DNA from: Actinomycetes bacterium
GTDB taxonomy: Bacteria; Actinomycetota; Acidimicrobiia; Acidimicrobiales; Aldehydirespiratoraceae
Length of the DNA: 64,000 nt
Direction of reading: 5' to 3'
Assembly (NCBI GenBank): GCA_024276495.1
Contig: JAJRXC010000013.1
Location: 98,487-162,486, forward strand
The notes below the pieces were generated by a model. That model saw only the letters and a list, made by a program, of their open reading frames with translations, did no database searches and was not told the DNA's origin. How positions within the stretch are numbered: position 1 is the first letter of the stretch; every line of letters starts with the position of its first letter. Shown here piece by piece: positions 1 through 9,122 of the stretch. A program made the translations under genes and the position numbers.

Positions 1-1
1 G

Positions 2-1051
2 TTCCACTGGCCGCTGCTCGTGCTGGTCGACGTCCCGCCGTGGGTGGCGGTCGTGTTGACGGGGATCCTCGCGGAGATCTCGCACCATCTCCTGGAGTGG
101 CCGATCCGGTCACAGCGGCTCGTGATCCCGCGGCCGGTTCCGGCCTTCGCCGGTGCCACCGTCGTCGCCCTCGTCGTCGCCGGGGTCGCGCTGGCCGTCT
201 CGCCCCGGCCGGCGACCGACCGGGAGATCGCCGCCGCGACCGCGGCCGCGCTCGGGGAGCTCGGCATCGCCCGCGAGGTTTCGGCCGGCCCGCCGCCGCC
301 GTCGACGTCGCTGTGGTCGCGCCCAGCCGAACCGGCGAGCGTCGACCCGTTCGTCGCCGAGGTGCCGGACGATCCAGTGGCGCCTCCCCCCGGGATCCCC
401 CTGCCGTCGCAGCCGACGGTGATGGTTCTCGGCGACTCGACCGCGGCATCGATCCAGCCGGCGGTGGCCGGCTGGATCGCGTTGATCGGTGGGGAGACGA
501 TCGACGCGGCGGTCGACGGTTGTTCGCCGATGTTCGCCGAGGGGCACAACCAACGTTGGTACACGAAGCTCATCGCCCAGCCAAGCGCGTGTCGGGCCCC
601 GGTCCCGGAGGGAACGGACCTGGTCCTGGTCTTCGACCACGGTGTGGCGCTGTTCGACCACTTCGACCGCGACGCCGACGCGTGGACCGATCTGACGGAG
701 CCCTCCTTCATCGCCGAGATGACCGACCGGTACGAGGACATGATCGCCGACGCGGTCGAGGCCGGCGCGACGGTGGTGTTCACGACGCCACCGATTCCGT
801 GGCCGGCGTTCGGCGAGTGGCTCGACTACCACACCGGGACCGAAGTCCGGCGTCGACTCAACTACATCGCGATGCTGCACGAGCTCGCGGCGGGCAACGA
901 CGGCGTGGTCGTCATCGATTTCGGAGCCGCGGTCGATGCCGATCCCGAGCGTTACCCCCGCGAAGACGGGCTTCATCTCGACGCCGACACCGGCGCGGTG
1001 AACGCGGTCGTCGACCTGCTCGTTCCCCGGTTCACCCCGATCGAGGGGTGA
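2..1051 (+). CDS. Acyltransferase-3 family protein with C-terminal SGNH domain (5' truncated)
   Basis: The reading frame is already open at base 2 (FHWPLLVLVDVPP), so the start lies left of the window. The first ~40 residues match the last membrane helix of OafA/YrhL-type acyltransferases, with the typical tail SHHLLEWPIRSQR. A periplasmic Pro/Ala-rich linker follows, then an SGNH hydrolase-like domain. That domain has the nucleophile block VLGDSTAAS near bases 424-450 and the C-terminal Asp-His block DGLHLDA near 965-985. Members O-acylate cell-surface glycans. The membrane part probably transfers the acyl group and the SGNH part acts outside the cell. The acceptor is not evident. The next gene is convergent, so operon partners must be upstream. 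Confidence 0.8.
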   Translation, partial: FHWPLLVLVDVPPWVAVVLTGILAEISHHLLEWPIRSQRLVIPRPVPAFAGATVVALVVAGVALAVSPRPATDREIAAATAAALGELGIAREVSAGPPPPSTSLWSRPAEPASVDPFVAEVPDDPVAPPPGIPLPSQPTVMVLGDSTAASIQPAVAGWIALIGGETIDAAVDGCSPMFAEGHNQRWYTKLIAQPSACRAPVPEGTDLVLVFDHGVALFDHFDRDADAWTDLTEPSFIAEMTDRYEDMIADAVEAGATVVFTTPPIPWPAFGEWLDYHTGTEVRRRLNYIAMLHELAAGNDGVVVIDFGAAVDADPERYPREDGLHLDADTGAVNAVVDLLVPRFTPIEG

Positions 1052-1067
1052 CGCCGCGCCGGGCGGA

Positions 1068-2414
1068 CTAGATCCGCTCGAAGTAGCGGTGCATCTCCCA
1101 GTCGGTCACCGCGGCGTCGGCGGCAGCGATCTCCTGACGGAGATGGTGGCCGTAGTGGTCGACGACCTCGTCGCCCAGAAGTCGGCGGGCGTCGCTGCTG
1201 GCGACGAACCGGTCCCGGGCCTCGTGCAGGGTCGAGGGGACGGTCGGGATGTCGGCCGCCGAGTAGGCGTCGCCTCGGAACTCCGCCGGTGGTTCGATGC
1301 GATTGCGGATGCCGTCGAGCCCACTCGCGATCGCGGCGGCGTAGGCGAGATAGGGGTTGACGTCCGCGCCGGGGATGCGGTTCTCGATCCGAAGCCCGGG
1401 GCCGGCGCCCACGATCCGGAACCCGGCCGTGCGATTGTCGGTCGACCACGCGATCGTGGTGGGTGCCCACGACTGATCCTGGTAGCGCTTGTAGCTGTTG
1501 ATGGTGGGCGCGTAGCAGACCATCAGGTCGGCGGCATGGCGCATCCATCCTCCGAGGAACCAACCGAAGACCTCGGAGTGCTCGGAGCCGGTGCCGACGA
1601 AGGCGTTGGTGTCGTCCTGCCATAGCGACAGGTGGATGTGGCAGCTGCTGCCCGGCTGCTCGGAGTAGGGCTTCGCCATGAATGTGACGCTCACCCCCTG
1701 GGCGTCGGCCAGCTCCTTCATCCCCTGCTTCATGATCACGTGACGGTCGGCCATCGTGAGCACGTCGGTGTAGCGGATGTTGAGCTCGTGTTGCCCGATC
1801 GCCGCTTCACCCTTCGAGTTCTCGACCGGGATCTCGCTGTCGCGAAGGGCCCGCCGGGCGGCCCCCACGTAGTCCTCGACCCGGGCGGCCTGGAGCAGGT
1901 GGTAGTCCTCGACGTACCAACCGGCGGCTTCGAGATCGCGATATCCCTTCGCGTGAGCCGCCCGGTAGCTGTCCCGGTAGAGGAAGAACTCGAGCTCGGA
2001 CGCGGCGGCGGCAACGAAGCCCTCGGCGGCCAGTTCGTCGATCTGGCGGCGAAGAATCGAACGGGGCGCGACGGCGACCGGTTCGTGGGCGCGGTCGTCG
2101 ACCACGTCGCACAGCACGAACGCGGTTCCGGTGGCCCAACCTGCCCGCCGCAGCGTGGCCATGTCGGGCACCAGGTGGAAGTCGCCGTATCCCTTCTCCC
2201 AGCTCGTGAAGGCGTAGCCGTCGACGGGTTCCATCTCCATGTCGACGGTCAGGAGGTAGTCGCACGCGTGGGTGCCGTCGCCGGTGCCACGGTCGACGAA
2301 GAACTCGGCGTCGAACCGTTTCCCCATGGTTCGCCCGTAGTGATCGGTGAACGCGACGACCACCGTGTCGATCTCCCCGGTTTCGACCGCGGTCCGTAGT
2401 TCGTCGAGCTGCAT
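1068..2414 (-). CDS. Glutamine synthetase family protein (GlnA-like ligase)
   Basis: The 448-residue protein has the glutamine synthetase fold. Metal and substrate segments are visible: GEAAIGQHELN, the ATP-side GSSCHIHLSL, and RIENRIPGADVNPYLAYA near the C-terminus. It begins MQLDELRTAVETGEIDTVVVAF, which resembles the GlnA3/GlnA4/PuuA-type gamma-glutamyl-amine ligases rather than the central GlnA. The adenylylation tyrosine loop of GlnA-I is not obvious. Its ATG directly abuts the stop codon of the iron alcohol dehydrogenase upstream, so the two are translationally coupled. Together they could activate an amine or amino alcohol for catabolism. That role is inference; only the ligase fold is firm. 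Confidence 0.8.
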   Translation of the reverse strand: MQLDELRTAVETGEIDTVVVAFTDHYGRTMGKRFDAEFFVDRGTGDGTHACDYLLTVDMEMEPVDGYAFTSWEKGYGDFHLVPDMATLRRAGWATGTAFVLCDVVDDRAHEPVAVAPRSILRRQIDELAAEGFVAAAASELEFFLYRDSYRAAHAKGYRDLEAAGWYVEDYHLLQAARVEDYVGAARRALRDSEIPVENSKGEAAIGQHELNIRYTDVLTMADRHVIMKQGMKELADAQGVSVTFMAKPYSEQPGSSCHIHLSLWQDDTNAFVGTGSEHSEVFGWFLGGWMRHAADLMVCYAPTINSYKRYQDQSWAPTTIAWSTDNRTAGFRIVGAGPGLRIENRIPGADVNPYLAYAAAIASGLDGIRNRIEPPAEFRGDAYSAADIPTVPSTLHEARDRFVASSDARRLLGDEVVDHYGHHLRQEIAAADAAVTDWEMHRYFERI

Positions 2415-3596
2415 CTAGTTCTCCTGGAGGTCGAGTTCTCCCGAGCACGCCGCGGCGAACACCGATTCGGCGAACGATCGGTCGAACGGGAGGGGGTTGC
2501 CGGCGGCGGACGGGTCGACGATCGCGGCGGCGGCGATCTCGTCGATCGCCTCCGGGTCGACGCCGAGATCGACGAGGGTGTGGGGGACGTCCATCGCCGT
2601 TCGCATGGCGACGATCTCGCGGACGAAGCCGTCGAACCCGCCGCTGATGTCGAGATACGCGGCGAGCCGGTCGATCGTCGGTGTGATCGCGTCACGATTG
2701 GCGACCAACACGTAGGGCATCACGACGGCGTTGGTCATCCCGTGGTGGGTGTCGAACCGGGCCCCGATGGGATGGGAGAGCGCGTGCATCCCGCCCAGAC
2801 CCTTTTGGAACGCGACCGCGCCCATCGCGGCGGCGACGAGCATCTGACCGCGGCTGTCGAGATCGCTCGGATCGGCGACGACCCGGGGGAGGTGGGTCAT
2901 CACGAGCCGGCACCCCTCGATCCCGATGCCGTGCGACATCGGATGGAGACCCGGCGCACAGATCGCCTCGAGCGAATGGGAGAGGGCGTCGATGCCGGTT
3001 CCGACCGTGAGTACGCGGGGAAGGCCGACGGTCAGCTCGGGGTCGCAGATCACCTCGCGGGGCAACATGGCCGGGTGGAAGATGATCACCTTGCGGTGGG
3101 TCTGCTCGTCGATGACCACGCCGGCGCGACCGACCTCGCTTCCGGTGCCCGCGGTGGTGGGAATCGCGACGACGGGGGCGACCCGCTCGGGGTCGGCCCG
3201 GGTCCAGTTGTCGCCGACGTCCTCGAAATCCCACATCGGGCGACGTTGGCCGGTCATGAACGCGACGACCTTGCCGACGTCGAGGGCCGATCCACCGCCG
3301 ACTGCCACGATGCCGTCGTGGTCACCGGCTCGAAAGGCATCGACCCCGGTTTCGACGTCGCGTCCGACGGGATTGGGCCGGAGGTCGGAGAAGACGGCGC
3401 TGTCCATCCCCGCGTCTCGGAGCACGGTCGCGATTCGTTCGAGGGGTGGGAGCTCTGCGAGCCCGGGATCGGTGACGATCAGAGGACGGCGAATTCCCGC
3501 GACGCGGCACGCCTCGGCCAGCTCGGCGACCCGCCCGGCGCCGAAGCGGATGGAGGTCGGATAGCTCCAGGTTGCGTGGGGTGGGTTCGACGACAC
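2415..3596 (-). CDS. Iron-containing alcohol dehydrogenase
   Basis: A group III (iron) alcohol dehydrogenase of 393 residues. It has the nucleotide-binding GGGSALDVGKVVAF, the TTAGTGSEV block and metal-ligand histidines in GGMHALSHPIGARFDTHHG. The GTG at 3596 is chosen because conserved sequence begins just after it (HATWSYPTSIRFGAG). The open frame extends to 3917, but the extension is Ser/Arg-rich, unlike the family, and runs antisense into the neighbouring gene. The next gene begins one base after its stop codon. The substrate cannot be read from sequence. Pairing with a gamma-glutamyl-ligase-like gene suggests oxidation or reduction of an amino alcohol or aldehyde intermediate. Confidence 0.85.
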   Translation of the reverse strand: MSSNPPHATWSYPTSIRFGAGRVAELAEACRVAGIRRPLIVTDPGLAELPPLERIATVLRDAGMDSAVFSDLRPNPVGRDVETGVDAFRAGDHDGIVAVGGGSALDVGKVVAFMTGQRRPMWDFEDVGDNWTRADPERVAPVVAIPTTAGTGSEVGRAGVVIDEQTHRKVIIFHPAMLPREVICDPELTVGLPRVLTVGTGIDALSHSLEAICAPGLHPMSHGIGIEGCRLVMTHLPRVVADPSDLDSRGQMLVAAAMGAVAFQKGLGGMHALSHPIGARFDTHHGMTNAVVMPYVLVANRDAITPTIDRLAAYLDISGGFDGFVREIVAMRTAMDVPHTLVDLGVDPEAIDEIAAAAIVDPSAAGNPLPFDRSFAESVFAAACSGELDLQEN

Positions 3597-3657
3597 AGAG
3601 CGCAACTCTAGGCCGTGTCGCGCGGGGGTGATCGACCGACCCGATCGGCGGTGTGAT

Positions 3658-5130
3658 TCAGGAGATCGTCGACCCGGCGACCACCGGGGAACCGCTCCCG
3701 AGATAGAAGATGCCGGGATAGCCGGCGGTCTCGAACCCGAGGCTGTCGTTGCGGCGCAACGTCGAATCGGTGATGAAGAGGCGTCCGGTGCGGTTGTTGC
3801 TGACGAAGAACACGCCGCCTCCCCCCTCGTTGGCGACATTGTCCTCGATGACGGTGTCGAGCAGGGTGAGCGTGAACGTGAGGCCGTCGTTGGCGATGGC
3901 CCCGCCGTTTCCCCCACCGGGTGTGCCGGGCGGGTTGGGGTTGGCGCCCCACCCGGTGGCGGTGTTGTCGCTGAGCAGGCTGTTGACGAACGTCATCGAC
4001 ACCCCGATGCTTCCGATCGCGCCACCGTTGGAGCAGGAGTTGCCCCGACCGGCGGCCCCACCGAACGTCGAGTTGGTGACATGGACGGGGAGGCCGTTGT
4101 ACTGGCTGAAGACCCTGACGGCGCCGCCGGCGACGTCGGGCCCGGTCGCCGCGCAGGTGTTGTCGAAGAACCGCGAGTTGACGATCTTGAACCGACCACC
4201 CCGCACCCAGATCGCGCCGCCGCCACCGGCCAGGTCGATGCCTTCGTTCGTCGCGTTGCCATCGATGAACGTCAGGTTCTGCACGGTCAGGCGGGGGTGG
4301 TCCTGGTTCTGGCAGGTGGGCGTGGTCCAGACCTGGGCCTGGTCACACGTGTTCATGTAGAGGATCCGCCGCTCACCCCGCCCGCTGAGGGTGACGAGCC
4401 CTCCGCCGTCGATGACGATCTCCGGGCCGGTGTCGTTGAACACCTTCGCGGTGGCGAGCATCTCGATCGTGATCGGGTCCGGACCGCAGTCGAAGGTGAT
4501 CACCCCGCCCCGGGCCACGGCGGCGACCACCGCCGCGGAGGTGCAGCTCGCGGCGGTGCCGTCGCCGATGACCACGTCCGGCACGCCGGTGGGCTCGGCA
4601 CCGGCCCCCGGGGGGATCGGGGCGGTGCCGGCGGGGTTGCCGGCGACCGGGAGGGGCCGGGGCGCGGGGACGATGGGGTCGAGGCCGAGGGCCCGCATCA
4701 AGAAGGTGGCCATCTCGGCGCGGGTGACGGGGTCGTTGGTGCAGTAGCGGGTGGGGGCGCAGCCGACGGTGATGCCGGCGGCGCGGAGGCGTTCGATGTC
4801 GTCGGCGAAGGTGCCGGTGGTGTCGGTGAATCCCGATGCGGTGGTGGCGGCGGGCAGGTCGAGGGCGCGGTTGAGGAACGCGGCCATCTGGCCGCGGGTG
4901 ACGGGGTCGTTCGGGCAGTAGCGGGTCGGGCTGCAGCCTCTGGTGATGGCTTCGGCCTCGATCGCTTCGATGGCGCTTTCGTGGATGTTGCCGTCGTCGT
5001 CGGTGAAATGGCCGCCCGGTGGTGACGGTTCCGCGGCGGTGCCCGGTGCGGTGCTCGCCAGGGCCGCGGCGAGTGCGAGCGGGATGGCCACGAGCAGCGT
5101 TCGTGAGCGAGACATGGCGGCCCTGTTCAT
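3658..5130 (-). CDS. Secreted protein: two SLH-like repeats plus parallel beta-helix
   Basis: A 490-residue exported protein with an N-terminal signal peptide (charged start, hydrophobic core, cleavage near TAPGTAAEPS). An alternative ATG lies five codons in. Residues ~40-150 hold two degenerate SLH-like repeats, each with SPTRYCPNDPVTRGQMAAFL or a close variant. A Pro/Gly linker follows, then ~300 residues of right-handed beta-helix repeats of the type LTVQNLTFIDGNAT and GGAIWVRGGRF, as in surface pectate-lyase-like proteins. The repeats may bind the cell surface and the helix may bind a glycan, but no catalytic site is evident. The protein ends abruptly in a helix rung (GSTIS), so the C-terminus may be shortened. 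Confidence 0.75.
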   Translation of the reverse strand: MNRAAMSRSRTLLVAIPLALAAALASTAPGTAAEPSPPGGHFTDDDGNIHESAIEAIEAEAITRGCSPTRYCPNDPVTRGQMAAFLNRALDLPAATTASGFTDTTGTFADDIERLRAAGITVGCAPTRYCTNDPVTRAEMATFLMRALGLDPIVPAPRPLPVAGNPAGTAPIPPGAGAEPTGVPDVVIGDGTAASCTSAAVVAAVARGGVITFDCGPDPITIEMLATAKVFNDTGPEIVIDGGGLVTLSGRGERRILYMNTCDQAQVWTTPTCQNQDHPRLTVQNLTFIDGNATNEGIDLAGGGGAIWVRGGRFKIVNSRFFDNTCAATGPDVAGGAVRVFSQYNGLPVHVTNSTFGGAAGRGNSCSNGGAIGSIGVSMTFVNSLLSDNTATGWGANPNPPGTPGGGNGGAIANDGLTFTLTLLDTVIEDNVANEGGGGVFFVSNNRTGRLFITDSTLRRNDSLGFETAGYPGIFYLGSGSPVVAGSTIS

Positions 5131-5196
5131 CGACCCTTCATCGACCGCCCGCGCCGAGACCTTGATGGTAGGCCCTCGCCGCCGAGGGCGGGTCGA

Positions 5197-5973
5197 TCAG
5201 TTGTGGCGAACGAACACCGGCTGGTCGCGTTGCGAGCGGTCGGGGTCGTAGCGGTAGCCGTCTTCGGCATAGTCGAGCAATGCCCGGGGTGCCTTGATGC
5301 GGTTGCGGATGATCCAGCCCGACATCGCGCCGCGGGCTCGCTTCGCGAAGAAGCTGACGATCTTGGGCTCGGCACCGTTCTTGGAATCGAGAAACACCGG
5401 GCTGACGATTCGGCCATCGAGTGCCCTGGTGTCGACGGCGCCGAAGTACTCGTTCGACGCCAGGTTGATCAGCGTTCTCGATCCCGGGCTGGCAGCTAGG
5501 TCGGCGTTGAGTTGTTCGGTGATCGTGTTGCCCCAGAACGTGTAGAGGTCGTCGCCACGGGCCGTCTTCACCGTGGAGCCCATCTCGAGGCGGTACGGCT
5601 GCATCAAGTCGAGCGGTCGGAGGACGCCGTAGAGCCCTGACAAGATCCGGAGCACCTTCTGGGCTTGGGTGAAGTCGCGCTCGGAGAAGGTCGTGGCGTT
5701 CATCCCCAGGTAGACGTCGCCGCTGAAGGCGAGGACGGCCGGGCGGGCATTGTCGGTGGTGAACGGCAGCTCCCAGTCCTGGAAGCGCTCGTGGTTCAGC
5801 TCGGCGAGGGCCGCGGAGACGCTCATTATCTCGGACAGCTCACGGGGAGATTTCTTCGCCATCACCCCGACCAACTCGCGGGAGCGGTCGAGCAGGCGCG
5901 GCTCGGAGTGTTTGCGAGTCGGAAGTTTCGACTCGTAGTCGAGTGATTTTGCGGGCGAGACGACGATCAGCAC
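5197..5973 (-). CDS. yaaA: Peroxide stress protein YaaA (UPF0246)
   Basis: A full-length 258-residue YaaA. The diagnostic start LIVVSPAKSLDY, the central LSGLYGVLRPLDLMQPYRLEMG and the C-terminal FFAKRARGAMSGWIIRNRI are all present. In E. coli YaaA lowers free iron and limits DNA damage under hydrogen peroxide stress, and it has a DNA-binding fold. The start is GTG at 5973 with the weak -10-like TAGAAA six bases upstream. It is a single cytoplasmic gene, not coupled to its neighbours. Confidence 0.92.
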   Translation of the reverse strand: MLIVVSPAKSLDYESKLPTRKHSEPRLLDRSRELVGVMAKKSPRELSEIMSVSAALAELNHERFQDWELPFTTDNARPAVLAFSGDVYLGMNATTFSERDFTQAQKVLRILSGLYGVLRPLDLMQPYRLEMGSTVKTARGDDLYTFWGNTITEQLNADLAASPGSRTLINLASNEYFGAVDTRALDGRIVSPVFLDSKNGAEPKIVSFFAKRARGAMSGWIIRNRIKAPRALLDYAEDGYRYDPDRSQRDQPVFVRHN

Positions 5974-6092
5974 GATCTCTTTCTACCAGCCGACGAGGCG
6001 TCGGCCGAGGGTCGACGTGACATCGGCGATTCTCCAGCGGCACAACCGGGCCTGGTCCTCTACGATGGTCGATGTCGACCAGGGGGGGACAG

Positions 6093-9000
6093 ATGATCAT
6101 GCGTGTTCGCGTGCTCGCTGCTCTGGTGCTTGTCGCTGCCCTCGGCGGTCCGGCTGCCGTCGGGGCGCAGGGACCCGATGACCCCAACGCGGGAATCAAC
6201 GGTCTCGTTCGCGGCTTTCTCGTTGAGAACGCCCCGGGATATCTCCCGCCGTCGATCAGCAACGGTGGGGCCCACACCGAGACGCCGCGGAGCGCGTTCG
6301 GCGGCGAGTCGCTCCACGATCCCGAGATCGCCGACACCATCGTCATCGAGGACAGCTTCACTGTGGTCGTCAACCCCAGCGGAACAAGGGGGTTCGGTGA
6401 CTTCGGCCCCGGTCTCTCCGGCCCCACGTTGCGGCTCGGCAGTGATTCGACCCCGGGGGCGTCCGCAGCCGATCCCTTCGTCGTCGATCTCGATGCCGCG
6501 TTCGGCGCGCCGCTCGCCACCGGGTCCGCGGTTCCGCCAACCGGTCCGGAGGCAACGCTCACCCTCGACGCGTTCATCGCCAATCTCGGTGGTGAGGAAG
6601 GTGTCGACTATCGTGTCATCGCCACGATGGGGTCCGACGGTGTGCCGATCGACGGCCCGTTGATCGTCCAGGGCATCCGGGTGCGGGGCAACCTCCCGAT
6701 GACGGCGGACTGTGGCGGCGATCTGTTCGAAATCGGATCCGCGTTCGAGCTCGCGGGTGGGAGTCCGTGGCCGGCCAACCCCTCGTTTCCCGAGGACCTC
6801 TTCATCGGCGGCTCCGACGCCATCGTTGCCCGTTGTCGCCCGGGAGTCGGCTGGTACATCGATGCCTTGCGCAACGGGGGTTCTTCGTTTCTGCCGCTCG
6901 ATGCGGCGCAGTCGTCGAGTGTCGGGATCGTGAGCGCTCTCGGGGTGGTTCTGGTGACACCGGCTCGGTATCTCCCGGGTGCGATGGGTGCTCGGCAGTT
7001 CGCGTTCACGACCCCCGATCTCGGTGGGTCTCAGCCTGACAACACAGCCCACACCGCCAACGTCTTCCCCGGGTTCGTGTCGTCCGCCAACTGGCCGACC
7101 CTGGTCGGTGATCCGTTTCCGATGTATCCGCGCGTCGGGGTGTTTCCGCTGTCGCTCGACTTCTCCGGGGACAACGACACCTCGATCTGCGGTGCCAACC
7201 AGTGGTCGGACCCTTTCGAGCTCCATGTGGAGGAAGGGGTCGGGCCGTCGTTTCCGGCGAAGCTCTACCAGTTCCCCTCAGGTCAGTTCACCAGCGGAAC
7301 CCTGACGATCGACGGGTCGACACTGACGCTCGACACCAGCGGCGGCGGCACCGACTACACCGAGTCGTTCGGGATCTCGGGCGGGACCGGCGAGTACACC
7401 TACACACCATCGGGCTCGCCGTGTCCGATGACGGTGACGGTGTCGCAGGGTTGGCAACAGGTCGCCGGCTTCGAGTGGCAGAGCTTCTCGGACTCGCCCG
7501 ACTCGCTGTCCGACGAGCCGTTGGTGATCGACTCGGGCCAAGACGGGGATCCCGGTTCGGAGGTCGAGGACGAGATCATCACCGGGTCCGATGGAGATGA
7601 CGACGAGGTCGTGATCGGTCCCGACGACGCCGGATCGCTGGGGCAACCCGGAACGACGGCCACCGGCGACGCGAGCAATCTCGGGAACTACGGGCTCATC
7701 GTGGGAGGTGTCGCGCTCGTCGGTGGGGGCTATCTCTACGAGCGTCGTCGCAAGTCGTTCACGATGATCCAGTCGGGGCTGGACGAACCGGCATCGGCGC
7801 AGATGAGTGAGCAGGATCTCGCGCAGTACCAGGAGTTCGGTGTCTCCGAATCCACGGACATCGGTCGCCAGGCGATGGTCCTCGCCGAAGAGAAGGCGGC
7901 GATGCTGGCGGCGGCTGCTGCACATGAGTCCGAGCTGGAGGAACAGCGAATCGCGGCTGCCGCGGCGCGCAAGGCCGAGTTCGAGTCTCAACTCCTCGCG
8001 CCGCCGATGCGGTCCGGCAACCGGTACCTCACCGACAACCCGTATCTGGCGTTCGCGTTCGGCTTCATCGAGGATTTCGAGAACGGCAATGCCCGGGACA
8101 GGCTCTACACCTTCGTGGAGACGGTTCCCGAGGCGGGAGAGGCGCTCGTCGACAACACCGTGAAATCGGTCGAGACAGCCTGGAACGGCTGGGGCGAGAT
8201 CATCGACGATCCGTCGAAGCTCGAGGGTCTCGATGAGGGAATCGTCGCGACCGGAGAACAATTGGCCGATCTGGGAGAGCGCTACATCGACGCGGCCGGC
8301 GCCGATGACGGTGGTCAGGAGTTCGCCCGGATGACGAGCCACCTCACCGTCAACCTGGAGGCGATGGCGCTGAGCCACAAGGTGATGGTCGGGGCCCGCA
8401 CCGCCCTCGTCAACCGACTCGGCGGTGTTCCGGCGGCGACGGAGGCGGCGGGAGCCTCGGCTCAGGCGACGACCACCGCGGGTCGGGCCGGCGCGACGGC
8501 GGGTCGGGCCGGTCGCACGGTGCCGCGGACCCCACCGCGGGCGACCACTCCGCGGCCGCCCGCGGGTCCACGAACGCCGCCGCCGGTCGACCCCAACGCG
8601 CCGACGGTCCTCAACGGCTACGGCCCCGCGGTGCGGGGCGCACCGGTGCGCGGTGGCGGGACACCCATGCAGGCCCATCCGATGGGCTGCGGTGCGGCCG
8701 TCATGCGGGGCATGCTGGCCGATTTCGGCCTCCGGATCCTGCCGGAGATGCAGATCCTCCGGGAAGGGTTCATGTTGGGGGTCTGGGAGGGAACGGGGAT
8801 GTCGCTCAACGGCGCGGCCCAGGTCCTGCGGAGGGTGCTCCCGGCCGGCTACCGAATCCTGACCGGCTCGTTTCGAGGTGTGAACAACGCGGCCCAACGC
8901 ATCAGCGGGTGGTTGGGGGTGAACCCCGCCGGACAGGTGATGGTCGGACTGCGATGGGGCGGCCGCTTCACCGGTGGGGCGGGGCACTTCGTGCGAGTCG

Positions 9001-9122
9001 AGGCGATCCGCAACGGGTGGGTCATCCTGGGTGATCCTCAATGGGGAGCCGGGGTGTCGGTCGCGATTCCCATCGCCCGGTTCAATCAATTGGCCGAAGT
9101 CGTCATCACGGTGGTGCCATGA
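6093..9122 (+). CDS. Large membrane protein with C-terminal papain/C39-like cysteine peptidase domain
   Basis: A protein of ~1009 residues. The ATG at 6093 is preferred because a G-rich Shine-Dalgarno run (6081-6088) precedes it; an ATG at 6072 would add seven residues. A signal peptide is followed by ~500 residues of predicted extracellular region with Gly/Asp-rich acidic stretches. A single membrane helix (LIVGGVALVGGGYLY, ~535-550) is followed by ERRRKS, which suggests a cytoplasmic C-terminal half. That half has an Ala/Glu coiled coil (~600-640) and a Pro/Arg linker (~780-860). It ends in a papain-like domain with Cys866 in MGCGAAVMRGM, His965 in GGAGHFVRVE and Asp981 in LGDPQWG. The stop overlaps the next start (ATGA). 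Substrate and role are unknown. Confidence 0.7.
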   Translation: MIMRVRVLAALVLVAALGGPAAVGAQGPDDPNAGINGLVRGFLVENAPGYLPPSISNGGAHTETPRSAFGGESLHDPEIADTIVIEDSFTVVVNPSGTRGFGDFGPGLSGPTLRLGSDSTPGASAADPFVVDLDAAFGAPLATGSAVPPTGPEATLTLDAFIANLGGEEGVDYRVIATMGSDGVPIDGPLIVQGIRVRGNLPMTADCGGDLFEIGSAFELAGGSPWPANPSFPEDLFIGGSDAIVARCRPGVGWYIDALRNGGSSFLPLDAAQSSSVGIVSALGVVLVTPARYLPGAMGARQFAFTTPDLGGSQPDNTAHTANVFPGFVSSANWPTLVGDPFPMYPRVGVFPLSLDFSGDNDTSICGANQWSDPFELHVEEGVGPSFPAKLYQFPSGQFTSGTLTIDGSTLTLDTSGGGTDYTESFGISGGTGEYTYTPSGSPCPMTVTVSQGWQQVAGFEWQSFSDSPDSLSDEPLVIDSGQDGDPGSEVEDEIITGSDGDDDEVVIGPDDAGSLGQPGTTATGDASNLGNYGLIVGGVALVGGGYLYERRRKSFTMIQSGLDEPASAQMSEQDLAQYQEFGVSESTDIGRQAMVLAEEKAAMLAAAAAHESELEEQRIAAAAARKAEFESQLLAPPMRSGNRYLTDNPYLAFAFGFIEDFENGNARDRLYTFVETVPEAGEALVDNTVKSVETAWNGWGEIIDDPSKLEGLDEGIVATGEQLADLGERYIDAAGADDGGQEFARMTSHLTVNLEAMALSHKVMVGARTALVNRLGGVPAATEAAGASAQATTTAGRAGATAGRAGRTVPRTPPRATTPRPPAGPRTPPPVDPNAPTVLNGYGPAVRGAPVRGGGTPMQAHPMGCGAAVMRGMLADFGLRILPEMQILREGFMLGVWEGTGMSLNGAAQVLRRVLPAGYRILTGSFRGVNNAAQRISGWLGVNPAGQVMVGLRWGGRFTGGAGHFVRVEAIRNGWVILGDPQWGAGVSVAIPIARFNQLAEVVITVVP